Source: Hyphomicrobiales bacterium (GTDB lineage: Bacteria > Pseudomonadota > Alphaproteobacteria > Rhizobiales > NORP267). From it: a stretch of DNA of 33,576 bases. The notes under the pieces are model-generated. The model saw only the letters and a list, made by a program, of their open reading frames with translations, made no database searches and was not told the origin of the DNA. Below are positions 8,810 to 17,040 of the stretch, piece after piece; position 1 is the first letter of the stretch, and the number at the start of each line of letters is the position of its first letter. Location: NCBI GenBank assembly GCA_030688605.1, contig JAUYJB010000077.1, positions 1 to 33,576 on the forward strand, in the 5' to 3' direction. The position numbers and the translations under genes were made by a program.

Positions 8810-9730
8810 ATGATCACACCACCTCAATTCCGCTATTTTCTGGAAGTGGCCCGCGCCGGCTCGATCCGCGCGGCGGCGGACCGGCTCCATATCGCGCCGT
8901 CGGCCGTCTCCCGGAAAATCCGGCAACTGGAAAGGGACTTGGGCGCTCGCCTTCTGGAACGCCGCGCCCGCGGCGTGATATTGACGGAGGCAGGCACCGT
9001 CTACGCCCGCTATGCATTGGATGCGGTCCACTCTCTCCAGCGCGTCCAGTCGGAACTCGAACTGCTGCGGGGGCTGCAACGTGGCCACATCGGCATTGCC
9101 GCGGTCGAAGGCGTCATCGCCGACCTTCTCGCCCCGGTGGTTGCGCAGTTCCGGCGCAAGTTCAGCGGCATTACCTTTTCCATCACGGTTCGCGGCACCG
9201 ACGAGGTGGCCAGGGCAGTACGCGACGGAAACACCGACATTGGTCTCGCTTTCTATGCAGAGCCGCATGAGAATCTGCAATTCGTCGAGCGGTCGCCGGA
9301 TCCGATCTGTGCTGTTCTGGCGCCGGACCACCCCCTGGCACTACGCACCAGCCTTTACCTGACCGAGGTCATGAGCGAGCCGCTGGCGATTCCGGTGAGC
9401 AGCTTTGGCATCCGCCATATGATAGACGCGGAGTGCCAAAATCTGAGCCGCCAGATTTCACCCGTGCTGGAAACTAATTCTATCGAGACGATGCGTGGCT
9501 TTGCCCGGGACGGAGCGGGGATCACTTTTCTGACGCGCATTTCCGTCTGGCGCGACTTGAGTGCAGGGCGACTCGTAGCCGTACCGATGTCCGATGCCTC
9601 ATTCCGTAAGGCCACCATCGATCTAATCGTGATGGCCGGACGCGATCTGCCCTTGGCCGCGGGAGAGTTCGTCGATTTCCTCCGGGGGAAAATGGTACGG
9701 CTAGCCCATCAGCGCTCTGCAATACCATGA
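8810..9730 (+). CDS. LysR family transcriptional regulator
   Basis: 306-residue LysR-type regulator. The N-terminal winged helix-turn-helix is clear: QFRYFLEVARAGSIRAAADRLHIAPSAVSRKIRQLERDLG (about residues 6-45), followed by a linker helix and a periplasmic-binding-protein-like effector domain (GIAAVEGVIADLLAP onward). It diverges from the catabolic operon, a classic arrangement in which the regulator senses a pathway compound and activates the divergent genes. A dyad with a T-N11-A core lies just upstream of its start. The ATG at 8810 opens directly with the DNA-binding domain, so the start is well defined although no strong ribosome site precedes it. Confidence 0.95.
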   Translation: MITPPQFRYFLEVARAGSIRAAADRLHIAPSAVSRKIRQLERDLGARLLERRARGVILTEAGTVYARYALDAVHSLQRVQSELELLRGLQRGHIGIAAVEGVIADLLAPVVAQFRRKFSGITFSITVRGTDEVARAVRDGNTDIGLAFYAEPHENLQFVERSPDPICAVLAPDHPLALRTSLYLTEVMSEPLAIPVSSFGIRHMIDAECQNLSRQISPVLETNSIETMRGFARDGAGITFLTRISVWRDLSAGRLVAVPMSDASFRKATIDLIVMAGRDLPLAAGEFVDFLRGKMVRLAHQRSAIP

Positions 9731-9837
9731 TATGCAGCGATCTGGCGCCGCAGGTCAGCCTAATCACACGATCCGCTACTGACGAAAGCGCGCCTTACGT
9801 CGAATGAAGGATATGACCGGCCAACGGCAAAATCGGC

Positions 9838-10800
9838 TCAGCTCTCCAATCCCGTCTTGACCGGCTTGTTCTCGCTTTCGAGCTTGAGCCCGGCATTGAG
9901 CGCGACGGTCTCCAGAACGGCCGCAAAGTCCCCGTGTACATATGCCTCCGGGTCGTCCTTGAGCGAAGCGCCGCCGAGATGGGCCTGCAGCGCCTCGCGC
10001 GTCGTCGCCGTTTGCGGCATTGCCACGTTGAGCTCCCGGGCCAGCCCCAGACCAAGGTCGAGGTCTTTGAGCAGCAGTACCGGCGTGAAGGTCGCCGTCC
10101 AGTCGAGATTGACGAGCGCCGGCGTCTTGTAGCGCGTGAAGATCGAGCCCATCACCGAGTTGTTCATAAAGGCAAGGAAGGCGTGGCGCGGCACACCGGC
10201 CTTTTGCGCCAGGATGGTGATCTCGGCGAGGTTCTGAATCACCGCGCCTAGCATCACATTATGGGCGATCTTGCAGATGCGAGCGAGCTCACCCTCGCCG
10301 ACATAGGCAACGCCATTCCCGGCGACGGTTTCGAGATAGGCGCGCACGCTCTCGAACGCCTGCTCGGCTCCGGAAGCCACCACCGACGCCTTGCCCGCCT
10401 TGACGCATTTGCCGTTGCCGCTCACAGGTGCGGCGACATATTCCGCGCCCCGTTCCTTGAGGCGCGCTCGGATCGCAGCCGACTCTTCAACGCCTATGCT
10501 GGAGCAATCGACGAAGATGCCCGGCAGGCTGCCGTTGGCCGAATGCGCAACGCCGCCCTCAGCGAAATAGACCTGCTCAAGGTCCTTTCCGGTGGAGACC
10601 ATGGTGAACAGAACGTCCACCTCGGAGAGATCGCTCAAGCCGTCGGCGAGCGTGGCGCCGAATTTAGCCAGCGGCTCGGCCTTGGCACGTGTTCGGTTCC
10701 AGACCCGCACGTCATGGCCGGCCTTCACCAGCCGTTCGGCCATGGGATAACCCATGCGCCCCATGCCAACCCAACCGATGCTTTGCCTGTTCTCCTGCAC
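9838..10800 (-). CDS. NAD(P)-dependent beta-hydroxyacid dehydrogenase family oxidoreductase
   Basis: About 320 residues, 3-hydroxyisobutyrate/6-phosphogluconate dehydrogenase superfamily. The Rossmann motif is GWVGMGRMG near the N-terminus, followed by AAPVSGNGKCVKAG and the catalytic-lysine segment GELARICKIAHN (Lys at about residue 177). Such enzymes oxidise 3-hydroxyacids or reduce semialdehydes or imines using NAD(P). The GTG at 10800 is chosen because GGAGG lies 6 bp upstream; an ATG at 10821 gives 7 more residues but has no ribosome site. It is convergent with the LysR gene, so it need not be co-regulated with the catabolic operon, though its chemistry would fit such a pathway. The C-terminus (LESENKPVKTGLES) is ordinary. 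Confidence 0.92.
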   Translation of the reverse strand: MQENRQSIGWVGMGRMGYPMAERLVKAGHDVRVWNRTRAKAEPLAKFGATLADGLSDLSEVDVLFTMVSTGKDLEQVYFAEGGVAHSANGSLPGIFVDCSSIGVEESAAIRARLKERGAEYVAAPVSGNGKCVKAGKASVVASGAEQAFESVRAYLETVAGNGVAYVGEGELARICKIAHNVMLGAVIQNLAEITILAQKAGVPRHAFLAFMNNSVMGSIFTRYKTPALVNLDWTATFTPVLLLKDLDLGLGLARELNVAMPQTATTREALQAHLGGASLKDDPEAYVHGDFAAVLETVALNAGLKLESENKPVKTGLES

Positions 10801-11063
10801 CACACGCCTCCGTTGCGTCATTCAGACTTTGTAGATTGCTCTCGCGCTATCACACCTTCCAGCAGTCTCAAAGCAAATTGGCTTGAACCGGGCCGGCCTG
10901 CGCTCACGGACGATACCGGAGATTAAACTGAACTCCGGTGTCAGTGCACTTCGCCCGAGCTGAAAAACGCGCACATCAACCGTTAAGTGGCTGATTCGAA
11001 AGTGGTTGAGTGGTCGAGGCGCATGTGATTCCAAGCGGTTGCAGACCTGCCTGGAGATCGGCC
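10801..11063. other. Intergenic, no gene seen
   Basis: No supported coding region. The only structure is a 7-bp stem (ACCGGAG at 10915-10921 with CTCCGGT at 10933-10939) with an 11-base AT-rich loop; there is no T-tract, so it is not called a terminator. The segment leads into transposase debris and may itself be old insertion-sequence flank. Confidence 0.4.
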
Positions 11064-11197
11064 ATGTGGACCCCGACCAGCCGCGAACAGTATAGACGCC
11101 AGACGATGCGCTACCAGACCGAACTGACCGATGAGGAATAACGCGTAATCGAGCCTTATCTGCCGCCTCCTCGCCTTTGTCGATCCGGCGGCACTTG
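11064..11197 (+). pseudogene. IS5-family transposase, broken N-terminal fragment
   Basis: The frame from ATG 11064 reads MWTPTSREQYRRQTM, then RYQTELTDEE, a stop codon (TAA 11139-11141), then RVIEPYLPPP. In intact IS5-type transposases the stop position holds Trp (LTDEEW...IEPLLPP), so this is a transposase start with a nonsense change. Similarity ends about 15 codons after the stop, exactly where the IS6-type element begins, so the rest was deleted or displaced. Recognition is by memory of family consensus, not by search. Confidence 0.7.
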
Positions 11198-12003
11198 GGC
11201 ATTGTCAATTTAACCGACGCAGATCGCAAGCAGGCGGCGGTCATGCCCGACTCAAGCCGGCGCGCCCACCATCAACCACATGCCGATCGCCTCACCACGG
11301 AACTTGCGAAGCGTCTTCCGTGAAATCAGGTGTCGCTGGACGTTGAAGGTGTTGTAGATGGCGGCGTGTATTGTGAGAAACCGTTGCGCTGATCCGGCCG
11401 ACTTGAAGCCCTGCGTTCTCCGCTCTCGTTGTCGAACCGCCAAGTGCGAATTCTCGGCTCGATTGTTTTTTCTGCCGCCGAAGTCGTGCTGCCTCGAAAG
11501 GCCCAGTTCTCGCAGCGCCGCACCGTAGGAGGGAAGTTTGTTGGTCACGATGCGATCCGGGACACAGCCTTGGGTCTTCAGCAGCTTGCGCATGAGCTTG
11601 AGCGCCGCGGTTTTGTTCCGCCGCGCTTGAACCAGGACATCCAATACCTCGCCCTCGCTGTCCACCGCCCGCCACAGATACATCCGCTTGCCGTTGATCG
11701 AGACAAAGACTTCGTCGAGGTGCCAATGGCCACTTGACCGAGGCCGCAATTGCATCGATTTGCCGGCATGGGCCGTTCCAAACTTCAATGCCCAGCGCCG
11801 AACAGTTTCATAGGTCACGTCGATGCCACGCTCGGCAAGCAGATCCTCAACATCGCGGTAGCTGAGCGGGAACCGGAAATACAGCCAGACAGCGCGTTGG
11901 ATGATCTCTGCGGGGAACCGATGGCGACGGTAGCTGGTTTTGGTCATCATCGGAACCTACCCGTGATGGGCAGTTCCCACCAGCGAGTTACCGTGACGGC
12001 ACC
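11198..12003 (-). mobile_element. IS6-family insertion sequence (approximate ends)
   Basis: About 806 bp, the usual size for IS6 elements, containing one transposase gene. Candidate ends are imperfect inverted repeats: GGCATTGTCAATTTAAC at 11198-11214 and, on the other strand, GGTGCCGTCACGGTAAC reading inward from 12003 (11 of 17 matches). No matching 8-bp target duplication flanks these ends (GGCACTTG left, AACAGGAG right), compatible with an old or rearranged copy. The right end is 15 bp from the 3' end of tRNA-Gln. The element abuts a broken IS5-type gene on its left. Confidence 0.65.
11252..11950 (-). CDS. IS6-family transposase with D-to-N at the second catalytic position
   Basis: 232-residue DDE transposase of the rhizobial IS6 type: FPAEIIQRAVWLYFRFPLSYRDVEDLLAERG (helix-turn-helix region), HWHLDEVFVSINGKRMYLWRAVD (first Asp, residue 79), VTNKLPSYGAALRELGL, and NNRAENSHLAVRQRERRTQGFKS (Glu 166). 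Relatives read VTDKLPSYGAA, so residue 137 is Asn where the second catalytic Asp belongs, a single G-to-A change. The reading frame is otherwise intact and of full length. The protein is therefore predicted to be inactive in catalysis. ATG at 11950 (a second ATG follows directly) with a weak TAGG upstream. Confidence 0.92.
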   Translation of the reverse strand: MMTKTSYRRHRFPAEIIQRAVWLYFRFPLSYRDVEDLLAERGIDVTYETVRRWALKFGTAHAGKSMQLRPRSSGHWHLDEVFVSINGKRMYLWRAVDSEGEVLDVLVQARRNKTAALKLMRKLLKTQGCVPDRIVTNKLPSYGAALRELGLSRQHDFGGRKNNRAENSHLAVRQRERRTQGFKSAGSAQRFLTIHAAIYNTFNVQRHLISRKTLRKFRGEAIGMWLMVGAPA

Positions 12004-12017
12004 AACAGGAGACTGGG

Positions 12018-12091
12018 TGGCTGGGGCGCCAGGATTCGAACCTGGGATCACGGGACCAAAACCCGTTGCCTTACCGCTTGGCCACGCCCCA
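12018..12091 (-). tRNA. tRNA-Gln (anticodon TTG)
   Basis: On the minus strand the sequence folds as a complete cloverleaf: acceptor TGGGGCG pairing with CGCCCCA, D-arm with AGCGGTAAGGC, anticodon stem ACGGG/CCCGT with loop TTTTGGT (anticodon TTG), T-arm GGTTCGAATCC. The 3' CCA is encoded (12018-12020). The 71-nt body is 12021-12091. Confidence 0.97.
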
Positions 12092-12245
12092 TCGGAAGGG
12101 CCGCGAAGCGCGCGGCCTGCCGCACCCGTCATATATCGGCTCGCCCTGCCCGCCGCAACGGCCACGAGCAGCACCGGTCCTGTTGCTTTGGCTTGCCGGC
12201 GCGGGATACGCCCGCTATAACCACGCCCGCCGAGCAGGCGCCGGT

Positions 12246-12322
12246 CGGAGTGTAGCGCAGCCTGGTAGCGCACCTCGTTCGGGACGAGGGGGTCGCAGGT
12301 TCAAATCCTGCCACTCCGACCA
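12246..12322 (+). tRNA. tRNA-Pro (anticodon CGG)
   Basis: 77-nt cloverleaf with acceptor CGGAGTG/CACTCCG, D-arm AGCGCAGCCTGGTAGCGC, anticodon stem CTCGT/ACGAG with loop TTCGGGA (anticodon CGG), T-arm GGTTCAAATCC and encoded CCA. A short T-run (TTTTT) follows immediately, probably part of its terminator. It converges on bioY. Confidence 0.97.
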
Positions 12323-12336
12323 TTTTTCCTTAAGAT

Positions 12337-12939
12337 TCAGCCGTTTCTGCGCTTAACGAGCGCCCAGATTCCAGGCAGCAGCGCGGCCCCCAGCGCAATC
12401 TTGAACAGATCGCCGAGGACGAAGGGGTAAAGCCCGAAGCTCAGCACCGGCTTGTCCCAGCCGACGACGGCGCCGAGCCACAACAGGCCCGGCACATAGA
12501 TGACGATGTTGCCGGCGAGCATGGCGATCGCCGCCTTGAGCGGCGAGCGGTCGAAGCCGCGCTCGGCGAGATAGCCGACGAGCATGGCCGCCAGTAGGAA
12601 ACCGAGAATATAGCCGCCGGTCGACCCCATCATATAGGCAAGGCCGATACCCTTTTCCGGGGTTCCGGCAAAAACCGGCAGACCGGCCGCCCCTTCGGCG
12701 ATATAGAGCGCCAACGTCGCCGTGCCGAGGCGCAGGCCATAACACATGGCGAGCGCCAGAACGGCCAAGGTCTGCATGGTCATCGGCACCGGATAGAAGG
12801 GGATGTTGATCTTCGCCGAAAGGGTGATCAGCGCCGTGCCGGCAATCGCCAGAAGAATGTCGCGCATCCAGGCGCGCGCGCCTTCGGAAGGCAGCATCCG
12901 CTCAACCAGCGTATCGTATTGTGCCGTCATAGTCTGCAT
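12337..12939 (-). CDS. bioY: BioY family biotin transporter
   Basis: 200-residue membrane protein, the substrate-binding S component of the biotin ECF transporter. Visible family motifs: INIPFYPVPMTMQTLAVLALA near residue 45, then GAAGLPVFAG, MGSTGGYILGFLLAA and a C-terminal FVLGDLFKIALGAALLPG. Six membrane spans are expected. BioY imports biotin, in some alphaproteobacteria alone and in others with BioM/BioN; no bioM or bioN is present beside it here. The ATG at 12939 is chosen over ATG 12930 because of the upstream GGGAC purine run; longer in-frame starts would add a non-membrane leader unlike the family. No BioR-type box was recognised upstream. Confidence 0.95.
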   Translation of the reverse strand: MQTMTAQYDTLVERMLPSEGARAWMRDILLAIAGTALITLSAKINIPFYPVPMTMQTLAVLALAMCYGLRLGTATLALYIAEGAAGLPVFAGTPEKGIGLAYMMGSTGGYILGFLLAAMLVGYLAERGFDRSPLKAAIAMLAGNIVIYVPGLLWLGAVVGWDKPVLSFGLYPFVLGDLFKIALGAALLPGIWALVKRRNG

Positions 12940-13099
12940 GGTCCCGTCCCTCGATTGGCGCTGCGGCACCCATCGCCGCCTGCAAAACCCGGCGATGGTA
13001 TAGGCGCTTGATCGGCCGCCGACAAGAGAGCCGTCACGGCGGCCTTGCAACCCGGTTTCGGGCGGCCCAAGTTTCAGACCGCAAACGAAAAGGACGTCG

Positions 13100-14029
13100 A
13101 TGGCCGACGACATTGCCTTCAACCGCGACTTCGATATCATCCACGACAAACCCGATCAGGTGAGCCCGCTCGTGCGCCGGGTGGTGGCGGCAAACCCGAG
13201 CCATTTCACCTTCAAGGGCACCTGCAGCTATATCGTCGGCTCGGGCGAGGTGGCGGTGATCGATCCCGGCCCGATGGACAAGACGCATGTCGATGCGATC
13301 CTGGCGGCGCTCGGGCCCGGCGGCGAGCGCGTCACCCATATCCTCGTCACCCACACCCACAAGGACCATTCGCCGGGCGCGCGGTTGTTAAAGGCGCATA
13401 CCGGAGCTTCCGTCTATGCCTTTGGCCCGCACAGACAAACGTCTTCCGGGATGCCCGGCGGCGCGGCGGCGCTCGATGCCGCCGGCGACATGGAATTCGA
13501 GCCCGATGTCCGCGTCGCCCATGGCGACCTCATCGAGGCGGCGGGCTTCTCGCTTGAATGCGTCTTCACCCCCGGCCACACGGCAAACCACATGGCCTTC
13601 GCGCTCAGGCAGGAGCGGGCGCTGTTCTCCGGCGACCATGTGATGGGCTGGTCGACCAGCGTCATCGCGCCGCCGGACGGCAATATGGCCGACTACATGG
13701 CCTCGCTCGAGCTGCTCACCGGGCGCTCGGATAAGGTCTATTGGCCGGGGCATGGCGGGCCGGTCGCGGAGCCCGGAAGCTTCGTGCGCGCCTTCATCGC
13801 CCATCGCCGGATGCGCGAGGCGGCGATCCTGAGACGGCTTGAGGCCGGCGACCGGACCATCGCCGAGATCGTGCGCCGCGTCTATGAGAGCCTGCCGCAG
13901 AACCTGTTCGCCGCGGCAAGCCTGTCGGTGCTGGCGCATCTGCAGGACCTCGCCCAGCGCGGGATCGTGGTCAGCGACGGCCCGCCGCGCCTTGATTCGG
14001 CGTTCCGCATCGCGGGAACCGGATCCTGA
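13100..14029 (+). CDS. MBL-fold metallo-hydrolase
   Basis: 309-residue metallo-beta-lactamase-fold protein resembling the LACTB2/RNase-like hydrolase group. The metal-binding motif THTHKDHSPG (His85, His87, Asp89, His90) is intact; further ligands appear in TPGHTANH, FSGDHVMGW and WPGHGGP. The C-terminal 80 residues form a winged-helix-like region (RRMREAAILRRLEAGDRTIAEIVRRVYESLP), seen in LACTB2-type proteins. Starts at ATG 13100 after AAAAGGA. It is divergent from bioY and its stop lies 7 bp from the stop of the convergent DUF1499 gene, so it is a single-gene unit. Substrate unknown; thioester or nucleic acid hydrolysis are family possibilities. Confidence 0.93.
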   Translation: MADDIAFNRDFDIIHDKPDQVSPLVRRVVAANPSHFTFKGTCSYIVGSGEVAVIDPGPMDKTHVDAILAALGPGGERVTHILVTHTHKDHSPGARLLKAHTGASVYAFGPHRQTSSGMPGGAAALDAAGDMEFEPDVRVAHGDLIEAAGFSLECVFTPGHTANHMAFALRQERALFSGDHVMGWSTSVIAPPDGNMADYMASLELLTGRSDKVYWPGHGGPVAEPGSFVRAFIAHRRMREAAILRRLEAGDRTIAEIVRRVYESLPQNLFAAASLSVLAHLQDLAQRGIVVSDGPPRLDSAFRIAGTGS

Positions 14030-14036
14030 CGGGCGG

Positions 14037-14822
14037 TCAGCGCTCTCCGCCGGCGGTCGGTGCGATTTGCTCGCGCAGCGCGAACAGGAATGCCTGGATG
14101 CGGCGCGCATTGGTTCCCAGATCATGGGCCCCGTAGCGCGACGCGGAGCGTATGTCGATGCGCGTGCCGCCGCCCTCCTGCCTGATGCGGATGACGACGT
14201 CGTCCTTGAACGCCATCAGCAGCGTCCGCGCCTCGGCCTCGATACGCGCCGGCCCGCCGTCTTCCGACGGCGGGCGCTCGGCGACGATCCGCCAGCCCCG
14301 GTCCCGCACCGCCGCGCGGGCGGCATTAAAGGCGTCCTCGATGCTCACTCCGACGCGCAGCGGCCGCAATTGCGGGTAGGCGGCAAGCTGCAGCCGCATC
14401 GCGGTTACGCCGGGACGGGTAATGGGATTGGCGTCGACCGGGCGCAACGCCGCCGCGGCCTCGAGGGCCGGCGGATCGAGGAGGTCGGTGGAAACGTCGG
14501 TAAGCCGCGGATTGTATATCAGCAGCGGGAGGAAATAGGCGGGCACGGCGAGAATCGGCACGCTTACCAGGATGCCGGTCAGCGCCCGGCGCGTGCCCGC
14601 CAACCCCAGCCGCCAGATCGGCCTCAGGGCGCTGAGGCCGAAGATCAGCGACACCAAGGCGCCAAGCCAGCACGCCGCCAATAGAACGAGGGCGCTCGGC
14701 GTATCGACCAGATCGAAACGGTGGCCGAGCGCGGTGATCGCCAGCACCGGCAGCGCGAATTTGGCAAGCCTGGCGCTCCACACCGCCGCGCGCGAGGCTC
14801 TGCGGTCAGACTGACGTGCCAC
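14037..14822 (-). CDS. DUF1499 domain membrane protein
   Basis: 261-residue protein with an N-terminal membrane part (three hydrophobic segments: KFALPVLAITALG, ALVLLAACWLGALVSLIFGLSA, LTGILVSVPILAVPAYFLPLL) and a C-terminal DUF1499 domain recognisable from LTDVSTDLLDPPAL and the later GWRIVAERPPSEDGGPARIEAEARTLLMAFKDDVVIRI. The function of the domain is not known. The start is taken as GTG 14822, preceded by GAGGAGGATGGA; a longer frame to 14942 lacks a ribosome site. It converges with the MBL-fold gene. Confidence 0.88.
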   Translation of the reverse strand: MARQSDRRASRAAVWSARLAKFALPVLAITALGHRFDLVDTPSALVLLAACWLGALVSLIFGLSALRPIWRLGLAGTRRALTGILVSVPILAVPAYFLPLLIYNPRLTDVSTDLLDPPALEAAAALRPVDANPITRPGVTAMRLQLAAYPQLRPLRVGVSIEDAFNAARAAVRDRGWRIVAERPPSEDGGPARIEAEARTLLMAFKDDVVIRIRQEGGGTRIDIRSASRYGAHDLGTNARRIQAFLFALREQIAPTAGGER

Positions 14823-14974
14823 TCCATCCTCCTCGAGCCTGTTATAGCCTTCGATTAGCACAAGGTTGGCGCCAAGGCACCGGCCTGGTCGCGGGCGCAA
14901 AATCCACATTAAGATCACAGCTTTGCCGCGAGAGCGCCCCATAATCGCCGCCTTCCCCCGACACGCTTCGTGCC

Positions 14975-15376
14975 ATGGGACGGAAAAAGCGCGACGATTT
15001 GGACGACCGGGTCGCCAGAGCGGTGAGCCGGCTGCACGCCTTATTCGACGCCTTGCCGAATGCGATCGACGCTTCCGACGCCGCCGGCGCGTTCGAGATG
15101 TTCGCCGAAACCACCGGCGGCGAGCTCCTGTTCGAGTTGCCGGCCGATCATCCGAATCTCGGCGAAACCCAGTGGGCGGTGCTGCGTTACCAACAGGACG
15201 ACGAGCAGCGGTTCGTGCACCTGTTCTACTCGGCTTCGGACGGCAAATGCTGGATCGGCCAGGACAGCGACGCGCCCACGGAATTCGCCAAATTCGCCCA
15301 CGCGTGGACCGACGTTCTGACCCGCTGCGTCGCCGGGCTCGACAGTTATCGCCCGCAGGTCGGCGCGGCTTCCTGA
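14975..15376 (+). CDS. Conserved-looking hypothetical protein
   Basis: 133-residue soluble protein: basic N-terminus MGRKKRDDLDDRVARAVSRLHALFDALPNAIDASD, then an alpha/beta region ETQWAVLRYQQDDEQRFVHLFYSASDGKCWIGQDSDAPTEFAKFAHAWTDVLTRCVAGLDSYRP. I do not recognise the family. The reading frame has third-position GC typical of its neighbours and acidic, protein-like composition, which supports coding. There is no clear ribosome site before ATG 14975, so the start is uncertain. It is divergent from the DUF1499 gene and upstream of the aminotransferase on the same strand, with 158 bp between. Confidence 0.6.
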   Translation: MGRKKRDDLDDRVARAVSRLHALFDALPNAIDASDAAGAFEMFAETTGGELLFELPADHPNLGETQWAVLRYQQDDEQRFVHLFYSASDGKCWIGQDSDAPTEFAKFAHAWTDVLTRCVAGLDSYRPQVGAAS

Positions 15377-15534
15377 CCTATCGCCCCCCGTCACCGCCGG
15401 TAACGTCGCGCCGCCGCTGCGTGACCGCGTTCCCCCTTGTAAGCTCCGCCAGAAGTTCGTAGACAGCCGCAGCGTTCGAGCCCGATCCGGCGCCGCGGCG
15501 CGGCGGCCGCGCGGGGCTTTTCGGGAGTATGCCC

Positions 15535-16920
15535 ATGACCCTCACCAATCTGCAGGTCCGCGACATCGAGACGGTCCTGCATCCTTACACCAACCTTTCC
15601 GCCCATCGCCAAACCGGCTCGGTCCTGATCGAGCGCGGCGAAGGCATCTACGTCTGGGACAGCGAGGGGCGAAAGCTGATCGAGGGCCTGGCCGGGCTGT
15701 GGTGCACGAGCCTCGGCTACGGCAACCGCGAGCTGATCGAGGCGGCGACCGAGCAGATGCGGCTGCTCCCCTATGGCCACCTGTTCGGCGCCAAGAGCCA
15801 CGACCCCGCGGTGGCGCTGGCCGAAAAGCTCAAGGAGATCTCGCCGGCGCCGGCCTCGAAAGTGTTCTTCGCCAACTCCGGATCGGAGGCCAACGACACC
15901 CAGATAAAGCTCATCTGGTACATGAACAATGCGCTCGATCGGCCTAAAAAGAAAAAGATAGTTAGCCGCATCAAGGGCTATCACGGCGTCACCATCGCCA
16001 CCGCCAGCCTCACCGGCCTGCCGAACAACCACACCGACTTCGACCTGCCGATCGCGGGCATCGTCCATGCCGACTGCCCGCACCACTACCGCTTCGCCGA
16101 GCCCGGCGAGAGCGAGGAGGAATTCGCCACCAGGCTCGCCGAAAGCCTCGACGCGTTGATTCAGCGCGAGGACCCGGACACCGTCGCCGCCTTCATCGCC
16201 GAGCCGGTCATGGGCGCCGGCGGCGTCATCCTGCCGCCCAGGACCTATTTCGACAAGGTCCAGGCGGTGCTCGACAAGTACGACATCTTCTTCATCGCCG
16301 ACGAGGTCATTTGCGGCTTCGGGCGCACCGGCAACATGTTCGGTTGCGAAACCTTCGACCTCAAGCCGGATTCCGTCTCGGTGGCCAAGGCGCTGTCGTC
16401 CGCCTATGTGCCGATCTCGGCGATCATGATCCCGGAACGGATGTACGAGGCGGCGCTTGCCGAAAGCCGCAAGATCGGAACCTTCGCCCACGGTTTCACC
16501 TATTCCGGCCATCCGGTCGCCTGCGCGGTGGCGCTGAAGACGCTGGAGATCTACGAGCGCGACGACATTGTCGGCCATGTCCGCCGCGTCTCGCCGGCCT
16601 TCATGGACCGTCTGACGGCGCTTGCCGGCCACCCGCTGGTCGGCGAAGCGCGCGGGATCGGCCTGATCGGCGCCGTCGAGCTCGTCGCCGACAAGCAGAG
16701 CAAGCGCTCATTCGACCCGAAGGTTCAGATCGCCGCCAAATGCGCCGCCCTTGCCCATGAGGAGGGCCTGATCGTGCGCGCGCTCGGCGCCGACTCCGTT
16801 GCGGTCTGCCCGCCCCTGGTGATCACCGAGGAGGAGATCGGCGAGATGTTCGACCGGCTCGAACGCGCGCTCGACCGCACCGAGGCTTGGGTCGCCAAGG
16901 AAGACCTTCGCGCCGCCTGA
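15535..16920 (+). CDS. Class III (omega) aminotransferase, PLP-dependent
   Basis: 461-residue fold-type I aminotransferase. Motifs: FFANSGSEANDTQIKL (PLP phosphate binding), YHGVT, FIAEPVMGAGGVI, FIADEVICGFGRTG (Asp that contacts the PLP ring) and SVAKALSSAYVPIS with the Schiff-base lysine at about residue 285. These enzymes transfer amino groups between omega-amino compounds (such as putrescine, beta-alanine, taurine or aromatic amines) and pyruvate or 2-oxoglutarate in the cytoplasm. The second ATG (15535) is chosen because GGGAG lies 7 bp upstream; the ATG at 15529 is too close. Downstream is a palindromic terminator-like repeat shared with the convergent SDR. The substrate is not predictable. 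Confidence 0.95.
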   Translation: MTLTNLQVRDIETVLHPYTNLSAHRQTGSVLIERGEGIYVWDSEGRKLIEGLAGLWCTSLGYGNRELIEAATEQMRLLPYGHLFGAKSHDPAVALAEKLKEISPAPASKVFFANSGSEANDTQIKLIWYMNNALDRPKKKKIVSRIKGYHGVTIATASLTGLPNNHTDFDLPIAGIVHADCPHHYRFAEPGESEEEFATRLAESLDALIQREDPDTVAAFIAEPVMGAGGVILPPRTYFDKVQAVLDKYDIFFIADEVICGFGRTGNMFGCETFDLKPDSVSVAKALSSAYVPISAIMIPERMYEAALAESRKIGTFAHGFTYSGHPVACAVALKTLEIYERDDIVGHVRRVSPAFMDRLTALAGHPLVGEARGIGLIGAVELVADKQSKRSFDPKVQIAAKCAALAHEEGLIVRALGADSVAVCPPLVITEEEIGEMFDRLERALDRTEAWVAKEDLRAA

Positions 16921-16978
16921 GTCATGCCGTGCCCTTCCCACGGAGTGCCGAAATTCGCGGATTGAGCAACCGATATCA

Positions 16979-16999
16979 CCTCTCCCCGGTGGGGAGAGG
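16979..16999. repeat. GC-rich palindrome, terminator-like
   Basis: Perfect 9-bp arms CCTCTCCCC and GGGGAGAGG around a 3-bp GGT loop, between the convergent aminotransferase and SDR genes. It belongs to the same visual class of extragenic palindromes as those at 21669-21689 and 32384-32406. It may stop transcription in both directions, though no T-run follows. Confidence 0.8.
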
Positions 17000-17040
17000 G
17001 AACGCTGCATCTGATTCCATCGCACCGATTCGACGGATTG

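Noticed and set aside
12940-13099. BioR operator or riboswitch upstream of bioY
   Set aside because: No TTAT-N2-ATAA-like box or riboswitch-like fold could be recognised in the divergent region.
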